The notes beneath the pieces were generated by a model. That model searched no databases. It had not been told where the DNA came from and worked only from the letters and a program-made list of their open reading frames with translations. Source: Chamaecrista fasciculata (lineage: Eukaryota; Streptophyta; Magnoliopsida; Fabales; Fabaceae). From it: DNA of 64,000 nt. The DNA lies in NCBI GenBank assembly GCA_003254925.1, contig QANZ01022632.1:62001-126000 (forward strand), written 5' to 3'. Position 1 is the first letter of the stretch. Each line of letters begins with the position of its first letter. Shown in pieces: positions 12,261 to 24,679 of the stretch. A program made the translations under genes and the position numbers.

Positions 12261-12681
12261 GAATTTTTTTTTGATAAAAATATTAATTTCATTTTCAATC
12301 TTTTTTACCGTCAATTTCATTTCTAATAATTCACATTTTATTTAATTTTATCTTTTACTTTTATTTTAGTCAAATATTAACGACAAAATTTATGTAACTA
12401 ATGATATATAATGTAAAATTAATAGAAAACGAAATTTTAATTTTAACTTAAATTAAAAAATAGAATGTAGTACGCTGTTAATTTATTAAAAAAGTTAGTC
12501 TAAAATGAATCAAAATATAAAATATTGGGGACGAAATTGACAAAAAAAAAAAATTTGAAACAAAATTGTGTGTTGATATAAAATTTAGAGATGAAATGTT
12601 TGCCGTTTTTCTTTCTTGTGAAATAACCTTTAAAAATTAAAATACCAAATTACCAATTCGAAATTCTTCTTCTTCTTCAAT

Positions 12682-13230
12682 CATGAACACCGTTGTCAAA
12701 AGCCTTGCCAAAGTTCTTGGAAGGTGAGATTGCTTCATATTTTAACTCGATTTCTGTGGCTTTTTGTTTTTTGGTCTCTGTTGAGAATTCGATTGATTGT
12801 AGTGAGGAGGAGGCTAAGAAGAAAATATACTCTGTTTCGACTATGTTATATAAGGGTTTTGGTGTCCAGATTTCTGAGGAACTCTCTACTAAAGTGAAAG
12901 GTAATCTCTCCTGTATATGAAAAAAGAAAAAAAAAAAAAAAGAAAGTTATAGGGTTCACTTTGATCCTTCATTTTGGCTGAAATTAGCTAATTTCTGGCT
13001 GGCTAGCGAAATTAGCTTATCTGAGTTGCTATTGAGAGATAACGTTTCGCTTTTATTGGGAATGCCTGATCTAAATGTCATACTAAATTGTGATGGTGTT
13101 ACCATATACTGAGTTTGATTCGATGGTAGAGCCTTATGATTTTTTTAATGGCATTATTATCATTGTTATTTTTTCTCATGAAACAAACTTCATCCAAATA
13201 AGAATTGGGGCTCTAAATAAGAATTGAAGG
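12682..13230 (+). pseudogene. Partial copy of the organellar RNA-editing factor gene
   Basis: It matches the intact gene at 14054-15448. ATGAACACCGTTGTCAAAAG corresponds to the [10 protein letters not shown] region, then an insertion of about 80 bases interrupts it, then a good match follows (CSEEEAKKKIYSVS, GFGVQISEELSTKVKG, 12798-12899), and intron 1 sequence continues to about 13230. The N-terminal transit and acidic regions and the last two exons are missing. It ends at the ATT microsatellite. It cannot give a full protein. Confidence 0.8.

Positions 13231-13231
<1 letters not shown>

Positions 13232-13287
<56 letters not shown>
13232..13287 (+). repeat. (ATT)n microsatellite
   Basis: About 18 ATT units run up to a single N at 13288. 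The repeat interrupts copied intron sequence of the RNA-editing-factor duplication. The N probably marks an unresolved repeat length in the assembly. Confidence 0.9.
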
Positions 13288-14053
13288 NTATTCCTATTGC
13301 TACCTCCAGAGCGAAAAATTCTCACATTGATTGAAGTCCTTGAATAAAGCGGTTACAACATAATTCCCAAACTAGCAACCTTTTAAATTTTTATCATTTT
13401 AATTTAAATAAATTACCACGCTTTACAGGCTGTAAATGTTACTACATAAATTTATTTTTGAATTCAAAATATTAAACTATTTTAAATAACTATTTTATGT
13501 TTATTTTAATTTTAAATAACAGAAAATATAAGAAAAATTTGTCACAAATAATCAGAAATTACTTTATTTTTTATTGTCATAATATATCAGAAGCACTATC
13601 AAAAGAAATTATATACATATAATATTGTGAAAAAGATATAATTTGAAGAAACTAATTATGAAAAGTACTAAATTTTTTTGAAGAATATTAATAAAAAAAA
13701 GGAAAAGTACTAAAAAACACATAATAGCTAGTATATATATATATATTTTATATTAAGTCAAGTGTGAAGAAATAAGTATATTAAGTTTTTTTCTCAAATT
13801 TTTGAAGAATATTAATACCAAAACGAGAAATTTATTTTGAGAAAAAAAATTAAGGCAAAAAAAAAATGAGACAAAACTTTTTGTAATATATTTTCCTTAT
13901 GGTTTGGCCAAAAAAAAAAAAATATTTTCCTTATGGTTTAGAAATTCTGAACTTTCATTCTAAAACCCTCTTTTTGGCTCAGTGTGTTGTAGCGGCAGAA
14001 ACCTCAAATTTTCTCTCTGAAAGTTCATTTTCTGGTCACCGGAATCACCAAAA

Positions 14054-15448
14054 ATGGCGTTTTTCCGAGCTCGTCGCACTCTGTCATCTTCGCTTCTCCG
14101 AGCTTTTTCTTCTCCTTCTTCTTCTTCGTCTTCGTTTTCATCTTTTTCTTCTTCTTCTTATTCTTCCATCGCTTCTCGCTCTCGCTTCGCGTTTCCCATT
14201 CTCACCGAACAAACCCCACCATTTCCTCCGTCGATTGACTCCCCATTTCGCTTCCTATCAACCGAATCGTCTAAATCGGAAGAAGACGAATCGTCTGAGA
14301 AGTCTGTAGAGGAATCGCTTGACTCGCTGGCTGAGGAATCGTCTGAGAAGTCTGTAGAGGAATCGCTTGACTTGGTGGTGGACGAGGCGTTTATCGCCGC
14401 CGTGGAAAAATCGATGAAGAACGCCAATCTCAGCCCACTGACGGAGGAGGAAACGGCTAACTCGGCCGAGGAGGAGAAACCGGCTGACTCGTCCGTGGAA
14501 GAAGAATCGGCGGAGTCTAAAGACGGCGAGAATGCTCCGCCGAAGAAGAAGACGGTTTTCCTCGAGGGCTGTGACTTAGAGCATTGGCTCATCATCATGG
14601 AATTTCCTAAGGAACAGCCACCATCTGAGGAGTCAATGGTGAACACTTATGTCAAAACCCTAGCTACAGTTCTTGAGTGTAGTGAGGAGGAGGCCAAGAC
14701 GAAAATATACTCTGTTTCATTTGTGCCGTATACGGGTTTTGGTGCCCAGATTTCCGAGGAGCTCTCTCAAAAAGTGAAAGGTATTCATCTCTACTTTGAT
14801 CCTTCATTTTGGCTGAAATTTCTGGCTGGTTAGCGAAATTAGCTAGCTTATCTGAGTTGCTTTTGTTAGATAACTTTTAGCTTTTATTTTGAATGACTGA
14901 AGTAATGTCATACAAAATTATGATGGTGTTATACCATATAGTGAGTTCGATGGTAGATCCTTATAATTTTTTTAAATCATTATTTCTTTTTGGGGCTCTA
15001 AATAAGGATTGAAAGCATTATAATAAGCGTTTCATTCTGAATTATTTGGTGTTACTGGATATGCTTGATTGTTGTGTAAGTTTTGTGCCTTAACAGAGCA
15101 ACCTGGTGTTAATTGGGTATTGCCGGATTCATATATTGATATTGTCAACAAGGATTATGGAGGTGAGTGGGCAACTTTTGTGATTGTTTATTATCATTTT
15201 GCTGTTTCCATCTTTTGGTTGTCCTGATCACTTTTATGCTGATTTCAGGTGACTTATATGAAAATGGGAAAGTAATCCCCAGGGAAAAGTATAGGACTAT
15301 TCACAAGAGATCACAGCAGCAGAACAATGCCAATGAAAACAATGGTCGGCCAAATAATGCTCGGCCAAATAATGATAGGCGCGAAGGTAGAGAACAATAT
15401 CCTCAAAGGCACCAGAACAGGAACCAGAACAGCAGGCCCCGTCGTTAG
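14054..15448 (+). CDS. Multiple organellar RNA editing factor (MORF/RIP family)
   Basis: MORF proteins work with PPR proteins in C-to-U RNA editing in mitochondria or plastids. Three exons: 14054-14780, 15097-15162 and 15249-15448 (330 residues). The N-terminus is rich in Arg and Ser ([17 protein letters not shown]), as expected of an organelle transit peptide. An acidic region follows with a 48-base direct repeat coding [12 protein letters not shown] twice. The MORF domain starts near residue 168: [62 protein letters not shown]. The tail is rich in Asn, Gln and Arg. Introns are phase 1 with standard sites. The ATG at 14054 heads the transit peptide. I cannot say which MORF it is. A broken partial copy lies upstream at 12682. 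Confidence 0.92.
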
Positions 15449-17104
15449 TGAAAATGAATAGCCATGCTCGAAAGATGGAATGATCTCAGGATAAGAGGTC
15501 TTCTTTTTAATATGATCTTTAATTAGCTATAGCGACAGTTTCAAGTATAAGTATGACCAAATTATGCTTTATGCTGCATACCCTGTATGCCTAATTGATT
15601 GCTGAACATCATTGTGGTCTTTCCTAGTTATGCAATTTTGACCACGGATTTTGTAGTTGATTATGACGATTATTGGACGCGTTTATGACTAGCACCTTCT
15701 CACTCATAATTTTTCTCTTATTGCAATGTGTCATTGGTTCTAAATGTGCACAAAGCTTGTCATAACTACTCTCTGAATTTATTGTTTAGCCTCGCCTACT
15801 TACTGTTCCAATCCTTCCATCCCCACCATAACAGTTTTTGAGCTTGATGATTAGGATGGATTGTTCATAGCTCAATCAGTTAAGGACATATTATCCTTCT
15901 TACTTGTTCCTTAATCAACGATCTAGGTTGGAATTGTTGCATCAAAGGGTGGACTTAAGGTATAGCTTAAGTTATTTATTTATTTTAGAACCTTTTTCCT
16001 TGTCTTTTTTCCAATTTTTTCCCCTCTTTATGTGGAACAGAAACTGGGAGAGGACAGAATCCTTAGGATCTAGAGATTGTTGGCACATTCTTTAATTCAA
16101 GAGATAGGGATATATAGTTGTCCAGGACTTTATCATGAAAAGCTACCTAATGCAGTAGCATGATCTGGTACCAGTATAGATTGTTAGTCATTTGGTCAAG
16201 GAGAAAACTTATTTGTTGTCCTTGAATTTTTCTTAATGTTATATGATTTAATTCTTGAAATTTATAATTTATTAATACACTTTTTGATTATGTTTTTTAG
16301 AAACATCAATTATCTTGTCCTTGAAATGTTTTAGGGATTAAATAGTTATATTTATGAAACATTCAGGATCCAAAAAATGTATTTCTTATATTCAGACTAA
16401 ATGGTAGTATTAGGACAAATTTAGGGACTAGAAAGTTAAAGGCCAACTCACCTCTAGGCTAAATTGACAATTTGGTTCAGTTTGTTAGACATACTTAATT
16501 CTAGTCTCTAAGTTTAGTGAGTGTACAAATTGTTTTATTAAAGCGTAAGACTATAATGCAAAGTTTGATTCTTGACATGGGATCCAATGGGTCATGAGCC
16601 AATCAAATAATGACACGTGGAAGAGTTAGTTGTATGTAAATAGTGGTGTGACTCCATATACAGTTGTGATTGGTTAAAAAATTTATTATTTTTTTATTAT
16701 TTTTCAGCATTAAATTATATCAATGGCTATAATTATGCCACATCAGCATTTGCATCACATGTCAAGAAGGAAAACTCAGAGTGATTCTCGGCGATTTCTC
16801 ATCTCCGATTCCGACGGCAATTGGATATTTCTTTCTTCTAGTTTTTCTCGGAACCCTGAAATCTAGAGAGAAAAAGAAGGGGGAATCAATCTTGACCTAG
16901 GATTTCTTGGTCTGAAATTATCTGTGGGATTTCTCTGTCTGTACCTTTTTTCTTTTGCGATATCGTGTTGCGTTGTTCGCGTGTTGGAGGATCTGATTGA
17001 AGTGGATTTCTGCTGACGACGCAAGTGAATTAGATCAAAGTTTTTTTTTTCTCGAGGATTTTCGTTCGGGTTTTGTTGCTGAGAGTTTTTGTTAACTGCC
17101 TCCA
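15449..17104 (+). other. 3' flank of the MORF gene and repeat-derived DNA
   Basis: No coding homology was seen. About 16205-16545 has the 'gtccttgaa / ttctagtctctaag' inverted motifs of a worn fold-back element. About 16560-17104 looks like promoter and leader of the next exon: an ACACGTGG G-box-like site near 16613 and a CT-rich stretch. Confidence 0.4.
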
Positions 17105-17216
17105 ATGGCTGCTCAATTGCAGAATGGTATTATTCCCTCCTCTCTTTCGGCAAGTTCAGTCGGTTTGGAGGAATATGAGGAGATGAACGTTGGCGGCGCG
17201 GCGAGGCGAGGAAGAG
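17105..17216 (+). pseudogene. Orphan first exon of an unrecognised gene
   Basis: The ATG at 17105 opens 37 codons (MAAQLQNGIIPSSLSASSVG, then LEEYEEMNVGGAARRGRG) and meets a good donor AGAG|GTCAGT at 17217; without splicing the frame stops at 17224. Its base composition and the leader-like 300 bases before it look genic. No continuing exon was seen in the 3 kb downstream, which is repeat DNA. It is either a gene cut off by transposon insertion or a captured gene fragment. I do not recognise the protein. Confidence 0.4.
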
Positions 17217-17229
17217 GTCAGTGATAAAG

Positions 17230-17502
17230 GGTTTTAAAATTGGTCCTTGCTAAAAATCTCATTTTCATTCAAAATGTTGTTATTTGTTGCAGAATGATCC
17301 TTTTTCAATCTACTTATCCAAGTCAGCATCCTAGTCATGGTGCCACGTCATATTTAACGGAATAAATGGACGGAATTATTCATAGGACTAACGGTGGAAA
17401 CTTTTCAAAACTTACAGGACCAAATCTGAGACAAAAAAAGTTATAGGACTGATTTGAGAACTGAACCAAAGTTATGGGACCAAATTCGCACTTTGGCCAA
17501 TT
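17230..17502. mobile_element. Worn copy of the 'accaaa...ttggtcc' fold-back family
   Basis: The right half (ACTAACGGTGGAAACTTTTC, GGGACCAAATTCGCACTTTGG) matches the right arms of the elements at 18001 and 19723. The left arm is eroded and shows only ATTGGTCCTTGC. No target duplication was seen. Confidence 0.5.
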
Positions 17503-18000
17503 GGAATCAATTTGGGCTAGTTGGGTTGTGTGCAAGTAATGGGCCCTCGTAATCGCATTTATTGACCCATTTAACCTTGCTATTCAATTTGAATTAGCAT
17601 ATGTTTGTCCTTTTATTTATAAAGAAGAAAAATAATCGTATTCTTGTTTTATTTTGTTGTATTTGATTTCACCATTCATTTACAACTCGATTGAAATTCC
17701 AAATAAGAAGAAAAAATTACACGACTTTTCTCTCAATCTCACGTTTGTTTCAAAAACTAAACGGCTTTCTTTGATTGAAGAGTTTATTTTCCTTTGAGTG
17801 AAATGAAACTCATTCAATTTTTCTGCGTATACTTAAATTTCAATGAATAAAATCTGAGTTTTCACCAATTTTTGTTTGTTTTTGTTTTTTCATCTTGTCC
17901 ATCCTACTACTTATATCCAACCTAACCGAAGTTTTTTCTTTAGGAGATAGCTATCATTTTTGGTTTTGGTGCTTTTGATAGAATCACAAGTTTTTTTTAA

Positions 18001-18378
18001 GGCTAAAGTGTACTTTTGGTCCCATAACTTTGGCAAAGGTCTCAATTTGGTCTCATAACTTTTGAAAACGTCTCACCGTTGGTCCCAAGCTAATTTTCAT
18101 CTATTTTCTGCCGTGAAAGATGATCTGACATACTGAGTTGAATGATTAAGTGGCAAATCTGTGTGAAGTGAACTTAACGGCAGATAATGGGTGGAAATTA
18201 GCTTTGGACCAACAGTGAGACGTTTTCAAAAGTTATAGGACCAAAATTGCAACAAAAAAAGTTATGAGACCAAATTGAGACATTTGCCAAAGTCATGGGG
18301 TCAAAATTGTAACAAAAAAAGTTGTGGGACCAAATTGAGACTTTTGCCAAAATTATAGACCAAAAGTGCACTTTAGCC
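18001..18378. mobile_element. Mutator-like fold-back MITE with 9-base target duplication
   Basis: The left end GGCTAAAGTGTACTTTTGGT is an inverted copy of the right end ACCAAAAGTGCACTTTAGCC. It is flanked on both sides by TTTTTTTAA (17992-18000 and 18379-18387). The arms contain repeated 'ggaccaaattgagac' phrases. It has no coding capacity. Confidence 0.8.
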
Positions 18379-18667
18379 TTTTTTTAATGGTGTTTCTTTG
18401 ATGTTTTTTAAAGGTGAGCAAATTGTTTTTTCGTATTAACATTTTTGTATGGATTTTGATAATTAAAGTAGTATTTAAGCAAGGATAAGGAAGCGTATTT
18501 CATGCAAAAAAAAACACAATTGAAAAGGTCTAAGGTGTTACAATGATTTTGTTACAAAGAAAGAGTCTCCTCCTTGAAGATAAAACAATTTTATTCAATT
18601 TACAGCACATGGGATTTTTCATCTTAAAAAAAAAATCATTTTTAAGTCATGAAAGTATTACAAACAC

Positions 18668-18996
18668 TTATGAAGCATGAATACTTTATTTTAACAGCGT
18701 GTCGTCGTGTCAGACACGTGTTCGTGTCTGATACCCATACGACATATATTTATAAATTTCAGAATATAAAATCATTTTTTGTGACTTTATGATGACAAAC
18801 AATAGAAAATAATATCACATAGGACATATTACGAATGGATATTGTAATTTTTACAATTTTCATAAAATTTTATGAATTTTTAATTTATATATATAAATAT
18901 ATGCCGTGTCGTGTCGTATAATTTTAAGAATCTGATGTGTCACTGCGTCCGCGTCCTTGTTGTGTCCCATATTCATGTAGTATTCATGTTTCATAG
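18668..18996. mobile_element. GTGTCGTGTC-family inverted-repeat MITE, copy 1
   Basis: It is flanked by the exact 8-base repeat ACAAACAC (18660-18667 and 18997-19004). The ends TTATGAAGCATGAATACT and, inverted, CTATGAAACATGAATACT match. The body carries runs of GTGTCGTGTCG. Four relatives are in this window (21839, 25039, 40014, 47231). Confidence 0.85.
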
Positions 18997-19722
18997 ACAA
19001 ACACTAATTTTTTTTTTTTTTTTATACACACAAACACTAGTTTAAACATAAAAAAGAATAACCATGTGTAGCTTAATGATCTCCCACTTCATCCCTCAAT
19101 CAAGTGTTGGGATGAGAGTTGAAATTTCATAATATTTGGTATCATTATCAATCATTTACTTTTAAATAAAAAAAATAAGGAGAGGATTAGTTTTTATGCG
19201 TAAGTGGAGGATACTTTGATTTAGGTTACATGAGTATAGCTTAATAATTTTTTACTTAGTTTCTTAACTAAATAATGAAGACTTGAATTTTCTACTAGTC
19301 ATAGAAAACATCTTGTAACAAGTTTTTTACTTGTGTGAGGGAATATGTGAATATTACAAAATAAATTAACAAAGTTATTTAAAAAATGTTTGTTAAGTTA
19401 AAAAAAAAACACTTAAAATTTGATCATTCAGTTCACAATTCGATTTTTACTAAATTAAAATATACATTATAATATCTAAGAAATCTAAGCTATATATTTG
19501 TGAGTTAAAAGAATTAAACGATTTATTTGAAGACTAATGAATTTATCGTTTATTTTTTTAAAAAAATAAATTTTATATTTTAACTTCAAAAATCAAATTA
19601 TCAATTTAATACTTTTTAAAAAATTGAATTATCCGTTTCCTCTTCAAATAATGAATTGAGTGAGAGCCTTGTTTAATCGTGTCCGATTAATTTACACAAT
19701 TTTTTTCTTGATAAAAAAATAA

Positions 19723-20131
19723 GGCTAAACTGCAAATTTGATCTCATATCTTTTGCTCAGTTTTCAATTTGGTCCAATATTTTTTTGTTGTTGCACTTTT
19801 GGTCTTATATCTTTGGGTCAAATCTCAATTTGGTCCCATATCTTTTTTTGTTGCAGATTTGCTCCTATATCTTTGGGTTAATTGTAGAATTGGTCTTATA
19901 TCTTTGGGTCAAGTTTAGAAGTGGTCTCATATCTTTACAAAAGGATCAACTAATGATTGATCCTTTTGCAAAGATATGAGACTAATTCTGCAACTTGACT
20001 AAAATATATGGGACCAAAAATGATATGGGACCACATTTTGCAAAGATATAGAACCAAAATTGCAACAAAAAAGATACAGGACCAAATTGGGAACTAAGCA
20101 AAAGATATGAGACTAAATTTGCACTTTGGCC
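19723..20131. mobile_element. Fold-back MITE of the GGCTAAA...TTTGGCC family, upstream of the TPR gene
   Basis: The left arm GGCTAAACTGCAAATTTGAT pairs with the right arm ATGAGACTAAATTTGCACTT...GGCC. The flanks AAAAAATAA and AAAAATGAA could be a worn 9-base duplication. It ends 280 bases before the ATG of the TPR gene, so it may lie in that gene's promoter. Confidence 0.65.
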
Positions 20132-20411
20132 AAAAATGAAAAACGCAAAGTTTTCTCACACCTTCCTGAATAAGGGGATGGATTAACTGTAAACTAGCAA
20201 CGGACACGAACGCCCTAAAGCTACCGTCACATCTCAATTCCTTACACAAGTTCATTCTACAACTTTCTCTCATTTCCATTTCTTTCATCTTTCTTTCTTT
20301 TTCTTGTTTTTATTACATTTGATTGATACACACACCATTAGGATTATTCAGATCCTCTGTTTTTCCAATACCAGATCTGCTTTTTGTTCATATTCAATCT
20401 AAGATTCAGGG

Positions 20412-22500
20412 ATGAATTCGAATTACCGCAATCCTAATCAACTCAACAACTTCAATTTCGACTTCGATCTTGGGATCGGATCGAATCAACCCAAATCTCT
20501 CAACGATCAGAAAAACCCCAATCCCAAATCTTCCTATTCATACTCTTCTTCTTCTTCCTCTTCTTCATATTCATCTGCGCAACCCAGACCCGCATGGCAA
20601 CCCAACAAGCCATCATGGACTCACCAGCCGGCTCCAAATCTCGCGGCTCAACCCGGTTTGCCGACTGGACCCACTTCAATGGTTGGGGATATCTTCGGTA
20701 AGACTTGGGGATCCACACAATCTTCGGCTTCGAGTTCGACTATTGGAGTTGTTAATAATAAGAACCCTAATCTCTTTGGGGATTTGGTGAGCTCTGCTTT
20801 GGGGAATAATAATTCGAAGAGCAGTGGTAATACTCCTCTGAAAAACTCGACGCCTGTTTCCAAGGTATCATCAGGTACTACTACTTCTTCTTCATCCAAC
20901 AAGAGTTCTTTTTCTATGGGAAGTATGGCGGATTCTTTGCCCAAAACTGGTAATACCATGCAAAGTAGTAGTGTTAATTGGGGATCTACTGTTTCCAATA
21001 ATAATAATAATAGTATGAATATCAATAAGAGCTCAAATCTTGGGGGTCCTTCAATGCGAAGTATGAACACTGGTGGTTCATCTGGAATCGGTGTCAATGT
21101 TAATAATAAAGATCCATTTAGCTCTTTGGGTGGCTTTGGATCATCAAAGCAATCTGCTAGTGTTAATCCAGCTGGTAAGAGCGCAAAGAGTAGTAATAAT
21201 GCTGAGGATGATGGTTTTGGAGATTTCCAGAATGCTTCCAAACCAAGCTCCACAGCAGATAATATCAGTTTTACTGGCTCTACCAATGTGAGTCAGAACC
21301 CTGTGCAGACATCCAGTGCCGGCGGCGATCCTATGGACATGTTTTTCTCATCTACAATGGGCTCATCTGCAAGTGCTAATGTGGCTTCTGAAGGATTTGG
21401 AGGAAAACCCACTTCTGAGATTGATGATTGGGGATTAGATTCTGAGTTTGGTGGGGGAGGCCATGATGTGGGTGGTACAACCACTGAGCTTGAAGGGCTT
21501 CCGCCTCCTCCTGCTGGTGTATCGGGTCCTTCGGCGAAAGGTAAGGGGATGGACAATTACAAGCAGGGACAGTTTGCTGATGCAATTAAGTGGCTGTCTT
21601 GGGCTGTCATCCTGCTTGAGAAAGCAGGGGATAATGCAGGCACCTCAGAGGTTTTGTCGTGCAGGGCTTCATGTTACAAAGAAGTTGGAGAGTATAAAAA
21701 AGCTGTAGCAGATTGTACCAAGGTATACTTTGAGATCTTAGTGACTTGAAAGCTGAAACAGTTGTTGGCTGGTCTGAATTTATATAGGAGACTAAACTAA
21801 TTTGCTTTGATTCTTATGATTGCATTGTTTGACTCAGTCTATGAACCATAGACATTGACACAGACACGTCAAATGCTTAAATAACACGACACGATATATA
21901 TATATATATATAATAATTTGTATTAAATTACAATAGTATGTGTCTGTTTTCTTTTTCTATTTTTCACTGTCAATAGTTGCAAAAAAATAATTTTAGATTT
22001 TGACACTCGTAAACATGTGTCGATCACGTGTTGTACGGGTGTCGGACATGACACGTTTCCATGTTTTCTAAGACACAGTAAAGCAATGCCTCGGACTTCG
22101 GGGAGCTAACTGCAATATATTATGCTAGTAGTTGATTATACCGATAATAGAAGGCAAAACCAAGCATATCCTAACCTAAAATATCATATGTTGAATCAAT
22201 CTACTTGTATACTTGTTTTTGTAGAAACTATTGGTAGCATGTATATTTAGTTATTGAAGTTTGAAAAGCCTTTATCATAACATATATTAGAGGGAAGAGT
22301 AGTTTGATCTGTAGCATGTTGTACAGGTGCTTGAAAACGATGACACAAATGTATCGATCCTGGTACAACGTGCACTGTTGTATGAGAGCATGGAAAAGTA
22401 CAGACTTGGTGCTGAAGACCTGAGGACAGTTCTGAAGATTGATCCTGGTAATAGAGTTGCAAGAAGTACCGTTCATCGGTTGACAAAGATGGCCGATTAG
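20412..22500 (+). CDS. TPR-domain protein with long disordered N-terminus
   Basis: Two exons, 20412-21722 and 22327-22500, join in phase 0 to give 494 residues. Residues 1-375 are low-complexity and rich in Ser, Asn and Gly. They carry GDIFGKTWGS and LFGDLVSSALG, and an acidic-phenylalanine motif EDDGFGDFQ near residue 265 of the kind that binds gamma-ear domains of AP-1 or GGA adaptors. Residues about 377-490 look like TPR helices: DNYKQGQFADAIKWLSWAV, SCRASCYKEVGEYKKAVADC, QRALLYESMEKYRLGAEDL and LKIDPGNRVA. The role is not known to me. The motif suggests a link to clathrin or Golgi traffic, but that is inference. The intron holds a MITE at 21839-22071. Start and stop are clear. Confidence 0.88.
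21839..22071. mobile_element. GTGTCGTGTC-family MITE, copy 2 (in TPR gene intron)
   Basis: It is flanked by GACTCAGT and GACACAGT (8 bases, one mismatch). It has the GACACGTC, ACACGACACGA and GGTGTCGGACATGACACG phrases of the family, plus an AT dinucleotide run. It sits wholly inside the single intron of the TPR gene. Confidence 0.7.
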
Positions 22501-24648
22501 GTTCATTTGTTTTTCTTACCTTATATACACATCCTTACTTGCACCCCTTAGCCATGACTTTTAGGGGGTGATAGTAAAATTTACTTTTGAACATGTATGA
22601 ACTGTTCTAATTGTTGTCACTCATCATATGATTTTTTTGGGTGGGGAATCTCATTTGCCGTGATATTCTTGCTGAATTTGAACTTTACTGCATATGTAAT
22701 GACATATTCTTTTCCCTTTCCTATGCTCTTTAATAGTTTTAGAGTGTTTATCTTAATGTTTTGAAGATAGAATGTTTTAATGGGTTACTGCTGTTTTAAG
22801 GAAATAGATAACTTCATTTTTATTCCTTCCTGAATGCTCTTGAGTACATTCTATTATTTCGTATGGCATTCTCCATAGTCCTAGAATGGAAATGAATTAG
22901 CGCATGGCATTCTCCATAGTCCTAGAATGGAAATGAATTAGCTGAAGCACTTAGTGGCTAAATCATGTGAAGTATGAGTAAAAGAAAGAGAGAGGGAGAA
23001 GGATGAATGGAGGTATTTAAGAGAATAAAATAAACCCTCACCATCTAAAAGGAGTACTTTACATACTTTGCAGAAGAAACTTGATTTTTATGTCAAATTG
23101 CAAGAGAGAGAGAGTGCTTCTTTTGGCACTTTGTGATGCTGTAACTATTTACACATGTTTTATTGCTTGTGTAAGGTTCTTTCAAATCAGTATGGAACTG
23201 AGATTTATTTGCAGAAGTAGTGTGTCAAACATGTTGACAAGTGGTCTCTGGGTTTTTTTATCTTTCTAATTACATTTATTTCAAAATTTCTTGTGATATT
23301 AGTGCCACTTTAAAATTTAAATTGGTCCCATCCTTTGTTGAGACTCTGCTTGAATGATGATGGATCATGAAATTAGAGATGCTGATGATACAATTCATAG
23401 GTTTTTCAGATGTAATTCAAACTTAGGGGAGATCAAACACACTTGTAAGACCTACAATAGTTAGTTTAAGACCTAAGTTCGATTTTTAAAGTTGATATTA
23501 TTGAGAGAATTTTAAATTGTTTGCTTCCTGATTCAAATAGAATTTATCTTCGCTTAGATCAATTACATGGATAGGTGGGAGAAATCTATGGTTTAACAAA
23601 GAAAAAAGAAAACAAACATACTTGAGAAAAGGCAAACTTGACACATAAATACTACTTGTAAATTAATAAAAAGTATCTATGTTAATAAACAGTTAATTAA
23701 ATTATATATTTATACATAACTAATACGCATATATTACATAACATATGAGTACCAATATCATGCAAATGTATATCAAATTTCATCTAACATTAAGAAATTA
23801 GTTCTTCAATTTCAAGACTTAAAAGAAGAGGAGGAAAGATGATGAGATAAGAATAAGTGTAATTGTAATGAAATTACTGACTCTGTAGTAAATTTGTGTG
23901 TTTATTTGAAATCAGTTTGATTGTATCAAATTTTAGTTTAATGACCTGTTAATACAAATTGATTATATACAAATGTAAATGTACTAATTAAGAACTTGGT
24001 GAATGTAAGTATTGGATTTGGACCCGTATAACCCAAAGGAGGCCCCTGAAGGTATAAACAAAAACTGTGATATTTTGGATTCTAGTGAAGTTTTGTTTTT
24101 TTAACGTAATTTTTAACACTAGAAAATAAAATTTCTTATGTATTAAATTTCAGAAATTCGTTTCTTCTCAGTAGCTTTCTCGACCCTAAATTAAGAGAAA
24201 ACAAAATCAAAAGGCTGTATATACATGTATTCCGCGATAGGTTCGTCTTCATCCATAAACCGTACACAGTTTTGTATTTTTTTAATAATTAATAATAATA
24301 TATTTGTATTGTCCAGTTTTGTATTGTCTTAATGACCAAAAAAATTTTAATTAAAAAATAAAAAATGACAAAAAGAAAAGTTTTCTATTGTTTAGCATTA
24401 TCTGTAATTTTTATACTACTATTCTACTATATATTGATCAAAATTACTATTTCTTTTTTGCCACTATCAATATTACAGTTCAGCAGTTAATGCTTTACAT
24501 GACTTTAATGAGTAATGACAATATACCAGTTAGATTCCCTTATTTGCATCTATAAAGTATAATTATGTGAAGTGTTTTTCTTCCTCTTTTGTATATAAGC
24601 AAATATATATCTAATGTCATAAATTCATAATCTGTCATTAAAATTTTA

Positions 24649-24679
<31 letters not shown>

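Noticed and set aside
20648..21286. 212-codon minus-strand frame
   Set aside because: It is the antisense of the Ser/Asn-rich first exon of the TPR gene.
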